Shown one piece after another: positions 8,166 to 17,331 of a stretch of 64,000 nucleotides of DNA (positions are counted from its first letter, which is position 1; each line of letters starts with the position of its first letter). Where the stretch lies: NCBI GenBank assembly GCA_947502885.1, contig CANNBP010000006.1, forward strand, positions 124,001 to 188,000, read 5' to 3'. Under the pieces are notes generated by a model that did not search any database, was not told the origin of the DNA, and worked only from the letters and a program-made list of their open reading frames with translations. Made by a program: the position numbers and the translations under genes. This DNA is from an uncultured Aquimarina sp. Its GTDB lineage: Bacteria > Bacteroidota > Bacteroidia > Flavobacteriales > Flavobacteriaceae.

Positions 8166-9296
8166 CTATTTTGTATTGGTTTTAAGTGCATAAATTGCAA
8201 ATGACCCTAACCAATGCCCACCTTCATAACTATCTCCTACAAGGTTAGGTAATGAGTGTGTTAGGTGTTTATTTCCTATCGAAAAAAGGTGTTCATATTC
8301 TTTATATTGTGCTGCCAACCCATACAAAACCCATGCTCTACTAAAATTTAATCCGTCTAAATGGACTAATTTTCCATCAGTTCTATCGGCTACCTCTCCT
8401 ACTTCGATTGTAAAGTTTTCATCTTTGAGTTGAGGCATAAAATCAGAAACCCACAGCTCAAACTTATCCTTACTTAATACTCTTCGCATTAAATCGATTT
8501 CTTCAAAGCAAGGAGATAAAAAATCATAACCACTAGGTTCCCAATTAAGAGGGCACTCTTTATCATTTGCATAAAACTCAATAGATTTGGATGCTATTAA
8601 TTCTTTCAATTGAGTGTTATTTAATGTTTGTGCGTAATCCCAAGCAAAAGAAAGTCCGAAAGCTGTATTAGTGTGCTCTCCTACTCTAATTGGATATTTT
8701 AATTTTGGTAAAAACTCAATGTATTTTTGAACTATTATATCTGTTAATGGTTGTAAGTTTTGCTCTAACTCTCTTGCCATTGGATCATCCCAGGTATGTA
8801 TTTCTTCTGCTAACTTGAGTAACCATGCCCATCCATAGGTTCTTTCATATGATTTATTATGTTTTCCATTAAAATACATCACTTCTTGAGCTATATTTTT
8901 TGTTGATATATTCTGAAGTAATATTGCTCTTGCTTGATCACTTTTTTGAAGATCAGTAAAGCTTTTTAATAACTTTACCAATGACCAATGCCCGTGAACA
9001 GAGGAATGCCAATCAAAACAACCAAAAAAGGCTGGGTGCAATTCACTAGGTTCTCCCATATCTTCTTTACCTCCCAAAGTTTGACCTAGCTTGTTTGGGT
9101 ATTCAGTCTGTAGACAAGCAATAGGTAACTCTATTAATTTATTGGCACTCTCTAACGTAAGAATATGTGGTTTCTCAATTACTTTCCTTATAGATTTACT
9201 AAGTCCTAGGGGATCAGATGGTTTTTCATCTTTTTTAGGCGTATTTTCACAACTTAAGAAGCAAATAATAATACTTAAAACTAGTATTCGGTACAT
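8166..9296 (-). CDS. DUF2891 family lipoprotein
   Basis: This 376-residue protein has a lipoprotein signal (MYRILVLSIIICFLSC, lipidated Cys at about residue 16) followed by a short linker, so it is probably anchored on the periplasmic side of a membrane. The body shows the DUF2891 signature HPAFFGCFDWHSSVHGHW, and later EHTNTAFGLSFAWDYA, FLSPCFEEIDLMRRVL and HWLGSFAIYAL. The spacing of conserved aromatic and helical segments suggests an alpha/alpha-barrel fold like glycan- or peptide-processing enzymes, but its activity is unknown. It is the first gene of the operon with the Nramp-fold transporter and pxpABC, which hints at a role in handling 5-oxoproline or N-terminal pyroglutamate material. 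Confidence 0.88.
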   Translation of the reverse strand: MYRILVLSIIICFLSCENTPKKDEKPSDPLGLSKSIRKVIEKPHILTLESANKLIELPIACLQTEYPNKLGQTLGGKEDMGEPSELHPAFFGCFDWHSSVHGHWSLVKLLKSFTDLQKSDQARAILLQNISTKNIAQEVMYFNGKHNKSYERTYGWAWLLKLAEEIHTWDDPMARELEQNLQPLTDIIVQKYIEFLPKLKYPIRVGEHTNTAFGLSFAWDYAQTLNNTQLKELIASKSIEFYANDKECPLNWEPSGYDFLSPCFEEIDLMRRVLSKDKFELWVSDFMPQLKDENFTIEVGEVADRTDGKLVHLDGLNFSRAWVLYGLAAQYKEYEHLFSIGNKHLTHSLPNLVGDSYEGGHWLGSFAIYALKTNTK

Positions 9297-9616
9297 ATAT
9301 GAAATTTTAAGGTTTCTCTATTATAATTATCAACCTAATCTGTAGTTTTGAAATAGGTATCATAATCCTTACATCACTTATTTTAATCTATAGTTGTTCA
9401 AACATCATTTCAATAAATCACACGACAATTTTCTATATTATTTAAAAAATGGTGATCTAAAATATTGATTTCTTTAGGGATATCTGACTGATTGTTAATA
9501 AGACGAAGAAATAGTTTATAAGTTCATATTAAAAATTGGGAAAAAGAAAAACCCCCAAGAAAATACTTCTTGAGGGCTACTTTAAAATGCTAATTAAGTT
9601 GGTTAATTAGTAGATT
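9297..9616. other. gap between the pxp operon and the biosynthetic cluster
   Basis: No gene is seen. The stretch contains the terminator of the biosynthetic cluster (9541-9576). By position it should also hold the promoter of the DUF2891-pxp operon, but I see no clear TAnnTTTG/TTTG pair there. Confidence 0.5.
9541..9576 (-). terminator. Rho-independent terminator closing the NRPS/PKS cluster
   Basis: The inverted repeat CCCCCAAGAA (9552-9561) and TTCTTGAGGG (9567-9576) gives a 10-base stem with one G-T wobble and a 5-base loop. On the minus strand the stem is followed immediately by TTTTTCTTTTT. It lies about 40 bases after the serine hydrolase stop codon at 9617, so it sets the 3' boundary of the cluster transcript. 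Confidence 0.88.
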
Positions 9617-10981
9617 TTAATTTTGAACAATACCACTTTCTTTATTTGTATGAACGGCCTTTATAGCATCTGCAATCAAATCATTAAAACTCATCCAAAC
9701 ATCAGTAAGGCCAAACCTTACAATAACCATATCTTCTGAGGGGATTATAAATACATTCTGTTGCTGAAATCCATTGGCATAAAAAGTATCTCTTGGCACA
9801 TCGGGCATCCATTTATTATTAGCATTCAACCAAAAATGCCCTCCATATACTCCATCAGAACTAGGAACAGGCGTTACTGTAAAATCAACCCAAGAAGGAT
9901 CAAAAATTTGTTCTCCATTCCAATTCCCTTTATGTAAATACAATAACCCAAATTTTGCCCAGTCTCTTGGTGTTGCCCAAGCATATGAAGAACTCACATA
10001 ATTTCCACTAAGATCAGCTTCTAATAACATTGAATTCATTCCTATTTTATCTATTAAGGTTTTGTATGGAAAGTCAAGGTATTCTTGGTCTGAATTAAAT
10101 TGCTTTTTCAACAAACCTGATAATAGGTTACTGGTACCAGAAGAATAATTCCATTTTTTTCCGGGTTCATGAATCAAAGGTTCATCGACCTGTGATCTAG
10201 ACATATCTGTTTCCAAAAATAGCATTTCAGTTGCATCTGAGATTTTACTATAATCTTCTTCCCATTCTAAACCACTACTCATTTGAAACAGATTTCTATA
10301 TGTAATATTTTTACGTTCATCATTTTTCCATTCTTCTACTGGTGCCGGATCATCAAGTTTCATCTTACCGTCTTTATGTAATACCCCATACATTCCATTC
10401 AAAATACTCTTTGCCATAGACCATCCTAATATTTTAGAATCTTTGGTCATTCCATCTGCATATTTTTCAGCAATTATATGATCTTTATAGATCACCAAAA
10501 CTGCTCTAGTTTTTTTTACATCTGGCTGATCAAAAGCTCGCTCTACCGCAGTTTCTAGAGCCTTATAATCAATTTCAGTAAAAATAGTATCCTTTTGAGG
10601 TAGTACCCCATATGGGTATGGTAATTGTTTGTTCTCTCTAAATCTGTTCGGTTTTAGATATGGTTTTTTTGGGTCATAATCATCATTAATCAATACACTC
10701 CCCAACCCTTCTCTATACACTGCTTTTCGTTTCATAACACCAAAAACAGTAGCAGTTGCCCATGAATTATTTTTATCTACTTTGTCATCTGCAAGATTTA
10801 CTAACTCCAATCCATTATCTCTGGCATCAGTATATTCCAAATTTCTTTCTCCTATAAAAACAGAAGAACTCATATTCTTGGCAGAATAGCCTGTAATAAG
10901 ATTTAATATTGGCGAATGATACCAAATAAAAATAATTAACGAGACAAAGAGTAGGACAAAGCCTAATTTTATAATTTTCAT
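9617..10981 (-). CDS. serine hydrolase, class C beta-lactamase fold (S12/beta-lactamase-related)
   Basis: This 454-residue enzyme has an N-terminal membrane segment (about residues 5-20), so it is probably tethered in the periplasm. The catalytic SxxK motif is SMAK (S188, K191). The second motif is in WNYSSGTSN (Y279), and a distal ANGFQQQ segment replaces the usual KTG/HxG motif. The family includes esterases, amidases and D-amino-acid peptidases. It is the last gene of the biosynthetic cluster, just before the terminator. By analogy with periplasmic maturation peptidases such as ClbP in other NRPS pathways, it might trim the exported product. Unlike ClbP it shows no C-terminal membrane helices, so this remains a guess. 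Confidence 0.85.
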   Translation of the reverse strand: MKIIKLGFVLLFVSLIIFIWYHSPILNLITGYSAKNMSSSVFIGERNLEYTDARDNGLELVNLADDKVDKNNSWATATVFGVMKRKAVYREGLGSVLINDDYDPKKPYLKPNRFRENKQLPYPYGVLPQKDTIFTEIDYKALETAVERAFDQPDVKKTRAVLVIYKDHIIAEKYADGMTKDSKILGWSMAKSILNGMYGVLHKDGKMKLDDPAPVEEWKNDERKNITYRNLFQMSSGLEWEEDYSKISDATEMLFLETDMSRSQVDEPLIHEPGKKWNYSSGTSNLLSGLLKKQFNSDQEYLDFPYKTLIDKIGMNSMLLEADLSGNYVSSSYAWATPRDWAKFGLLYLHKGNWNGEQIFDPSWVDFTVTPVPSSDGVYGGHFWLNANNKWMPDVPRDTFYANGFQQQNVFIIPSEDMVIVRFGLTDVWMSFNDLIADAIKAVHTNKESGIVQN

Positions 10982-11102
10982 TTTTATAAATTTTAATAAT
11001 TATTATGTGACTATTTTATTCAAAATAAACTTTTGAGGCTTGCACTGAATAATTTGCACCTCTGCAAACTGTGTGGTTCTTAAAACCTATTCAAATCAAG
11101 AA

Positions 11103-14100
11103 TTAGAAATTAAATTCAAAATCAATAGTTTCTCTTTTCTCTATTTCAAGTGAAATGTTAACATTTTCAAGGATTTTCGAAGAATTACTCCCTATGATGT
11201 CAAGAATTTTAAGATACTTTAATGCTAACAACTCAATGGTTTCACTTTGATACATTTCTTTATTAAAAGTAATTGCTCCTTGTAATACATTATTCACCAC
11301 TGAGAAATTAAATAGAATTGGAAGACGACTAAATTTTTCAGATATTATATAAGGTTCTAAAATAGTATCTTCTAGCTTGATACTATTTTCTTGGGAGAAC
11401 TCAGGATTCTGATATGCCAAAATGATATCAAAAACAGGTTTGGTCAATCTATCAAACGGAACATCTTGATAGTGATCCAACTCTAATAAACCTTCCTGAA
11501 TTCTTTTTAATAGAACAATAAATGGTTCCCTTTCATTAATCTTAGTTCTTAATGCTACCGTCTTTACAAACATTCCAATTTGATTATCTAATTGGGATAG
11601 ATTTCTACCAGAGTTTACTGTTCCTATACAAACATCTTTATGATCAGACATTTTATGGATTAACGTATTCAATGCTCCTACCAAAATGGTGTGCATAGTA
11701 ATATTTGTTTTCTTTACCAGTTTAATCAATTTGATATGAGTTTCTTGAGAGAGTTCAAAAAGAAACTTATCTCCTCTGTTTTCATTCTTATCATTAAAGT
11801 AATCTACTTCGAATGATTTTTTATACTCATAATCTTTTAAATATTTATCCCAAAAGCCTTCATTATCAAACTTTTCAGTCATTAAACAAGCATTCAAATA
11901 TTCAGAATAATCCTTAAACTGTATTTTTAAGTTATCACTTTCTAACTTCTTCTCTACTTCATTATTTGTATAGTTCTCTATTAAAGCCTTGGCGAATACT
12001 TCTAGAGACCATCCATCCATTATTGTATGATGTGTACAAAATAATAATATGTGTTCTTCTGAATCAATTTGCAAAAGACGTACTCTTAACAATAGATCTT
12101 TTTCAAGATTGAACACCGAATTAATAATATACTCTATTGTATTTTTAACGCTATTTTTCTCAGTTTTCAGTATTTCAAGCTCAAAATCTAAAGATTCCCT
12201 TGAGCTAATTTTTTGATAAACCTCTCCTCCTAATTCAACAAAATTTGTTCTCAAAATTTCATATTTCAAAATGATTTGTTCTATAGCCTTCTCCAATCTT
12301 CTATGATCTATATTACCTATAATTTTATAGGCAGAAGGCATGTTATATGCAATTGAGATATTCTCATTTTGAGATGCCAACCAAATATTGTATTGAGATG
12401 GAGTTAAACTATAAAGCTCTTTGTTTTTTGAAACGGGTATAACACCAGATTGTATTTGTTCTTTTTCTTCTAGATGGTTTGCTAGTAATTGAATTGTTGG
12501 GTAATCAAAAATAGTTTTTAAAGAAATTACATATGAGAGTTCACTATTAATTAATCCTACTAATCGAACTGCATTTAAGGAATGTCCCCCTAAAGCAAAA
12601 AAATTATCTGTACAACCAATTTTAGAATCAATTTTTAATATCTCTGACCAAAATATCGCCAGTTTTTTCTCTAGATATGAAGAAGGTTCTACATATGTAT
12701 TTTTTATAATATCCTTTTTGATAGGCCTTTGACTTAATAATCTTCTATCTATTTTTTGATTAGGGGTAAATGGAAATTCTTCTACAAAAACTATAGTATA
12801 TGGAATCATATATTCGGGAAGCTGTTTTTGTAATATTGAAATTATGGATTCTGGAGATACTTCATCTTCTTCAAGCATTATAAATGCTACTAAAAAAGCT
12901 TCTTGATCATCACATCTTTTGGCAATTACAACCGAGTTTCTAATACTTTTTATATCGTTTAACTTAGTTTCGATATCCCCAAGTTCTATTCTATACCCCC
13001 TAATTTTTACTTGATTATCATTTCTTCCTAAAAACTCTATTTCTCCATTTTTATTCCACCTACCTTTATCTCCAGTTTTGTATATCAAACCTTTATCTGT
13101 AAATGGATTATTGATGAATCTTTCTTCTGTTAACTCTGGGTTATTATAATACCCTTTAGCTAACCCTTTTCCTCCAATATAAATTGATCCTATAGCACCA
13201 ATAGGTATTGGATTTAAAAACTCATCGGTGATATAAAACTGAGTATTACATATTGGTTTACCAATATTAGAGGCTTCTGTCTCTATTTCAATTTTCTTAA
13301 TACTTGACCAAATGGTTGTTTCGGTAGGTCCATACATATTCCATACTTCATCACAGTTTTCTATTAAACATTTTGTTAAGGACTCACTCAGTAAATCTCC
13401 ACCACACAATATTTTCAAACCTTTACCACCTTTCCATCCTGCATTAAAAAGCATTTGATAAAAACCAGGGGTGGCTTGAACAATTGTAGGCTTAACTTCG
13501 GATATTTTTTTTATGACCAGATCAGGATCAAATAAAGTATTATTAGATGCTACATATAGCGTTGCTCCAGAAATTAACGGCACAAAAAACTCAAGTATTG
13601 AAATATCAAATGAATAGGTTGTAACAGAAAATAACAAATCCTTAGATGTAATTCCTGGTTTGTGTTTAATACTTAACAAAAAGTTACACAATGATTGATG
13701 TCCAATTTCTACTCCTTTGGGAGTTCCTGTAGAACCCGAAGTATATATTATATAAGCCGTGTCTATGGGTAAAACAGGGTAAGCACCTATTTTCTCTATC
13801 TCTTTTGCTTCATCAAGAAGTTTTTTATAGTCAAGAAAAGGCACCTCTATGCCTCCTTTATTCTGAAATTCATTTTCTCCTATAATCAATCTCATATCAC
13901 TATTAGAAATGATATGTCTTAACCTCTCTTTCGGAAAAGATGGGTCTAATGGAATATATGGGTGACCAGATTTTAATAACCCCAATAAAAGAGGTATCAT
14001 AACTCCAGAGCGATTTAATAATATTCCTATAGGAGCTTGGTTTTCTGCAATATTAGCTTGTTTTAAACATGTAGCTATTTGATCAGAAAGTTTATCCAAC

Positions 14101-15548
14101 ATTTCGTAGGTAAAAATCAGTTCATCATCTTTTACCGCTTCTTTTTGAGGATTATTTTTTACCTGATTTCTAAATAGATCTATAACCGTTTCATCTTCTG
14201 GATAAGAAATCTTTGTTGTATTGAACTCCTCTAAAAGTTGTATACGTTCTGTTTCTTTTAAATAGTTTAACTCCTTTAACTTTTTACCAGAATCTTCTAA
14301 AACACTACTTATTAAAGTATCAAAATGATCTACAACATACGAAATCTCTGATTCTTCAAAATAATTAAGATTATAATCAAAATCTATTTTCACATCCTCT
14401 TGTTCATCAAATTCTCTTATATACAATGCAAGAGCCACACGTTCTGCCCCATGTGTCATCGGGATTACGCGTGTTTTTGTGTTTAGGAAATTAGTTGAAT
14501 AATCTTGTTTTTCATATGAGAGTGTAATATTAAAAACTCGTTCTTTTTCCTTAAACACATTACGCTCTTTAATTAATTTACCTAACGGAAAACGTTGATG
14601 ACGATAATCTTGTCGTAATTGATTTTTAACACGAGTTACCAATTCTTCAAAAGTTTCTTCAAAATCCAATTGAATTCGTAAAGGAGACACCCCCATAAAA
14701 AGTCCAACAGTATTCTTATAACTTCGTTTCCCTCTATTTAAAACTGGCAACCCAATGGCAAAATCATCGTTTTGATGTTTTCTGCCGAAATAAAGGTATA
14801 AAGTAGCCAAAATAACATGAAAAGTTGACGCGCCATATTTTTTGGATAATTGATTAAGTTGATTGTACTTCTCCCTTTTAAGGAGTAACACTTTACGTTT
14901 ATTTCTAATTAAATCAACCGCCTCTTCTTTTTTATCAAATAAATTTTCGGGTATTGTTTTAAATCGTCTCAACCAATACTCCTGATCTTTTAAATAAGAT
15001 TCAGATTTTTCATAAACTTCATCCTCAATAACAAAATCTTCATAACTATAAGGATATTCTGATTGAACAACTCCTGCCTCTACTATTTCATTATAGTTTT
15101 TAACTAATCGTTGAAACATTAACGATGTCCCCCAACCATCAGTTATGATATGATGATACACAGAAAACAGATAATGAAAATGATCATTTACCTTTATTAA
15201 AGTAAACTTATGAAGTAATTCACTTTTAACTAAATCAAAAAGTCTAACGAACTCCTGTTGCATATAATTGTTTGCAGAAACCTCAGGATATTCTTCATTT
15301 GAAAAATCCACAAATCCTAATTGAGAGTTATGTGAGCTTTTTAATTCAATTTTTACATCGTTATCATTTTGAATTAAACAACTTCTATATGCATCATGTT
15401 GATTAATTAACTCTATATATGCTTTATCAAAAACATTAAAATCGATTTCTCCTTTAATTTCAATTTTGGCACCTATATTATAAATTGGTTCATTTGGATA
15501 CAACAATTGCTCAAAATATACATCTTGTTGCGGTAGTGTAAGTCTCAT
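11103..15548 (-). CDS. NRPS: C-A(Gly predicted)-PCP-C
   Basis: This one-module synthetase of 1481 residues ends in an additional condensation domain. C1 (about 1-430) has HHIITDGWG and no TubC-type docking domain before it. The A domain (about 440-930) has YTSGSTGTPKG, NMYGPTE and NQKIDRR. The pocket residues I read are D-I-L-Q-L-G-M-I-W-K, which from memory matches glycine codes (DILQLGLIWK type). The PCP serine is in ALGGHSLNAV (about 988). The terminal C domain (about 1035-1470) is intact at HHTIMDGW, and no A or TE domain follows. It might release the chain by condensation or cyclization, or accept a carrier-bound partner. C1 begins right at the N-terminus (LTLPQQDVYFEQLLYPNEP), so a role as a starter module cannot be excluded. 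Confidence 0.93.
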   Translation of the reverse strand: MRLTLPQQDVYFEQLLYPNEPIYNIGAKIEIKGEIDFNVFDKAYIELINQHDAYRSCLIQNDNDVKIELKSSHNSQLGFVDFSNEEYPEVSANNYMQQEFVRLFDLVKSELLHKFTLIKVNDHFHYLFSVYHHIITDGWGTSLMFQRLVKNYNEIVEAGVVQSEYPYSYEDFVIEDEVYEKSESYLKDQEYWLRRFKTIPENLFDKKEEAVDLIRNKRKVLLLKREKYNQLNQLSKKYGASTFHVILATLYLYFGRKHQNDDFAIGLPVLNRGKRSYKNTVGLFMGVSPLRIQLDFEETFEELVTRVKNQLRQDYRHQRFPLGKLIKERNVFKEKERVFNITLSYEKQDYSTNFLNTKTRVIPMTHGAERVALALYIREFDEQEDVKIDFDYNLNYFEESEISYVVDHFDTLISSVLEDSGKKLKELNYLKETERIQLLEEFNTTKISYPEDETVIDLFRNQVKNNPQKEAVKDDELIFTYEMLDKLSDQIATCLKQANIAENQAPIGILLNRSGVMIPLLLGLLKSGHPYIPLDPSFPKERLRHIISNSDMRLIIGENEFQNKGGIEVPFLDYKKLLDEAKEIEKIGAYPVLPIDTAYIIYTSGSTGTPKGVEIGHQSLCNFLLSIKHKPGITSKDLLFSVTTYSFDISILEFFVPLISGATLYVASNNTLFDPDLVIKKISEVKPTIVQATPGFYQMLFNAGWKGGKGLKILCGGDLLSESLTKCLIENCDEVWNMYGPTETTIWSSIKKIEIETEASNIGKPICNTQFYITDEFLNPIPIGAIGSIYIGGKGLAKGYYNNPELTEERFINNPFTDKGLIYKTGDKGRWNKNGEIEFLGRNDNQVKIRGYRIELGDIETKLNDIKSIRNSVVIAKRCDDQEAFLVAFIMLEEDEVSPESIISILQKQLPEYMIPYTIVFVEEFPFTPNQKIDRRLLSQRPIKKDIIKNTYVEPSSYLEKKLAIFWSEILKIDSKIGCTDNFFALGGHSLNAVRLVGLINSELSYVISLKTIFDYPTIQLLANHLEEKEQIQSGVIPVSKNKELYSLTPSQYNIWLASQNENISIAYNMPSAYKIIGNIDHRRLEKAIEQIILKYEILRTNFVELGGEVYQKISSRESLDFELEILKTEKNSVKNTIEYIINSVFNLEKDLLLRVRLLQIDSEEHILLFCTHHTIMDGWSLEVFAKALIENYTNNEVEKKLESDNLKIQFKDYSEYLNACLMTEKFDNEGFWDKYLKDYEYKKSFEVDYFNDKNENRGDKFLFELSQETHIKLIKLVKKTNITMHTILVGALNTLIHKMSDHKDVCIGTVNSGRNLSQLDNQIGMFVKTVALRTKINEREPFIVLLKRIQEGLLELDHYQDVPFDRLTKPVFDIILAYQNPEFSQENSIKLEDTILEPYIISEKFSRLPILFNFSVVNNVLQGAITFNKEMYQSETIELLALKYLKILDIIGSNSSKILENVNISLEIEKRETIDFEFNF

Positions 15549-15689
15549 AGAGGTGGTTTTTAAATCTGAAGTAACTTTTGAATTTAAGTAGGCTCTTAAA
15601 TTTAAAATAGTATTTAAGGTACTTTCTCAATCCTTTCTAAAAAAGTTATAAATTGAGAAAAGTATTAGATTCTATAGCAGTAAATTATA

Positions 15690-17330
15690 TTACCATAAAG
15701 TTTCTGTAGCCAGCATTTCTTCTTTAGTTTTCACATCTTTAACAATTTTACCACTATCAAACTTCACTATTCGGTCTGCATGATGAAAATAAGCATCGTC
15801 ATGTGTAACCGCAATAATTGTTTTTCCTTCGCGCTTGAATTTTGGTATTAATTCTTCATAAAAATACTTTCTGAAATGTGGATCTTGATCTGCTGCCCAT
15901 TCGTCTAGGATAAGAATTGGCTTTTTTTCAAGTAAAGCAAAAATCATCGACATTCGTTTACTTTGCCCTTTAGAAAAACTTCTCCTAGCTGACTCTTCTT
16001 TGTCATCGGTTACTACACTATCCAACTTCATTGTTTTCAATAAGCTCTGATATTCTAAATTATTTTCTAATTCATAATCATCATAATTATTGGCAAACAA
16101 ATGGTTATTGGTAAAAACTGTAGTTATAGAATTTTGTAACTCATTCTTGATACTAATCTCCTCACCATTAAGAAGAATATTCCCTTTAGTTGGTTCATAT
16201 AACCCTGTCAAGATATTGATAAATGTACTTTTTCCAGAACCATTACCTCCTACAATAAATAATACATCTCCCGAATTGATTTTAAGATCAATTGGACCTA
16301 GTTCAAAAGCCTTTTCCTCATCATCATTTTTATAACTAAAACAAACATTTTTGAATGTTAAAGTTTTCAATAATGTATCTTCATAAACATTTATTACGTT
16401 TTCTGTTCTTTCGCTTTTCTCATCAATTTGAAAATCTTTTGCAAAGTTTTTAATTCTTCGATTCGCAACACTAATCCTTGTGTAGGTTTGTTGAAGATTA
16501 ATGATGTTATTTATAGGACCGGAAAGAAACAATATTACAACTACATAAGCGATTACATCTTCACTTTCCAAAAAACCTAGTGCAGGAAGCCCAAATAAAA
16601 TAGCTGCTATAACCAAATATAATCCATATTGACTTATCAAATTGATTGATAAAAAGACATAATTAATTTCAAAGTCCAACTCTTCTGATGCATCCCTATT
16701 CGGAGCCAAATATTTTTTCATTATATTTTCTCTTCTGGATAGACTTAATTTCAACTCTTTAAACCCATTAATCAAATCTCTTACATATCCATAATATTGA
16801 TCATTATTACCTCGTAATATTGCGACTTTTTTTGACATGGCCTGCATTACAATGAAATAACATCCTGCAACCAAAATGATAAGCCCTATTACAATTGTTG
16901 CCGATATTGCCGACAAGGTAAACATATAGCCGACTCCTAATATTATCATTAATATCGAAGTAATTGTATGTGTAACAGCAAAGGGTAATGTTGAAAACGT
17001 TCGAAGGTCATTCATAGCTGTATAAAGACGCTGACTCCCATGCTTTTCTAGGGTAAGTAACGGCGCCTTTAATATTTTATCAAATAGTTTTTTTTCATTT
17101 TCGTATAAAATATTAAACACATATTTATTCAACCATCTCTGAAAGGTAATATTAATTAGGTAGGTAAAAATAATACTCCAAACAAAAATAAAAGGAACAT
17201 ACTCATTATAAAAGCTTTTATTTCCTGCAAGAACATTGTTTATCACATATATGATTCCAAAACTTAAAATGGTATTGGGAATTGCGTATAATAATATGTA
17301 AAATATATTTTTAGGATTTAGTTTTAACAT
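15690..17330 (-). CDS. cyclic-peptide/siderophore-type ABC exporter (SyrD/PvdE family)
   Basis: This is a fused transporter of 546 residues: six membrane helices in the N-terminal ~290 residues and one ATPase domain. Walker A is VGGNGSGKST (about 357-366), the signature is SFSKGQSKRMS (about 448), and Walker B is PILILDEWAADQDP. The run DEWAADQDP-x-FRK-x-FY is typical of the SyrD/PvdE branch that exports nonribosomal peptides or siderophore precursors across the inner membrane. The gene starts one base after the luciferase-like enzyme gene and precedes the C-A-PCP-C synthetase, so it is very probably the exporter of the cluster product. Confidence 0.93.
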   Translation of the reverse strand: MLKLNPKNIFYILLYAIPNTILSFGIIYVINNVLAGNKSFYNEYVPFIFVWSIIFTYLINITFQRWLNKYVFNILYENEKKLFDKILKAPLLTLEKHGSQRLYTAMNDLRTFSTLPFAVTHTITSILMIILGVGYMFTLSAISATIVIGLIILVAGCYFIVMQAMSKKVAILRGNNDQYYGYVRDLINGFKELKLSLSRRENIMKKYLAPNRDASEELDFEINYVFLSINLISQYGLYLVIAAILFGLPALGFLESEDVIAYVVVILFLSGPINNIINLQQTYTRISVANRRIKNFAKDFQIDEKSERTENVINVYEDTLLKTLTFKNVCFSYKNDDEEKAFELGPIDLKINSGDVLFIVGGNGSGKSTFINILTGLYEPTKGNILLNGEEISIKNELQNSITTVFTNNHLFANNYDDYELENNLEYQSLLKTMKLDSVVTDDKEESARRSFSKGQSKRMSMIFALLEKKPILILDEWAADQDPHFRKYFYEELIPKFKREGKTIIAVTHDDAYFHHADRIVKFDSGKIVKDVKTKEEMLATETLW

Positions 17331-17331
17331 T

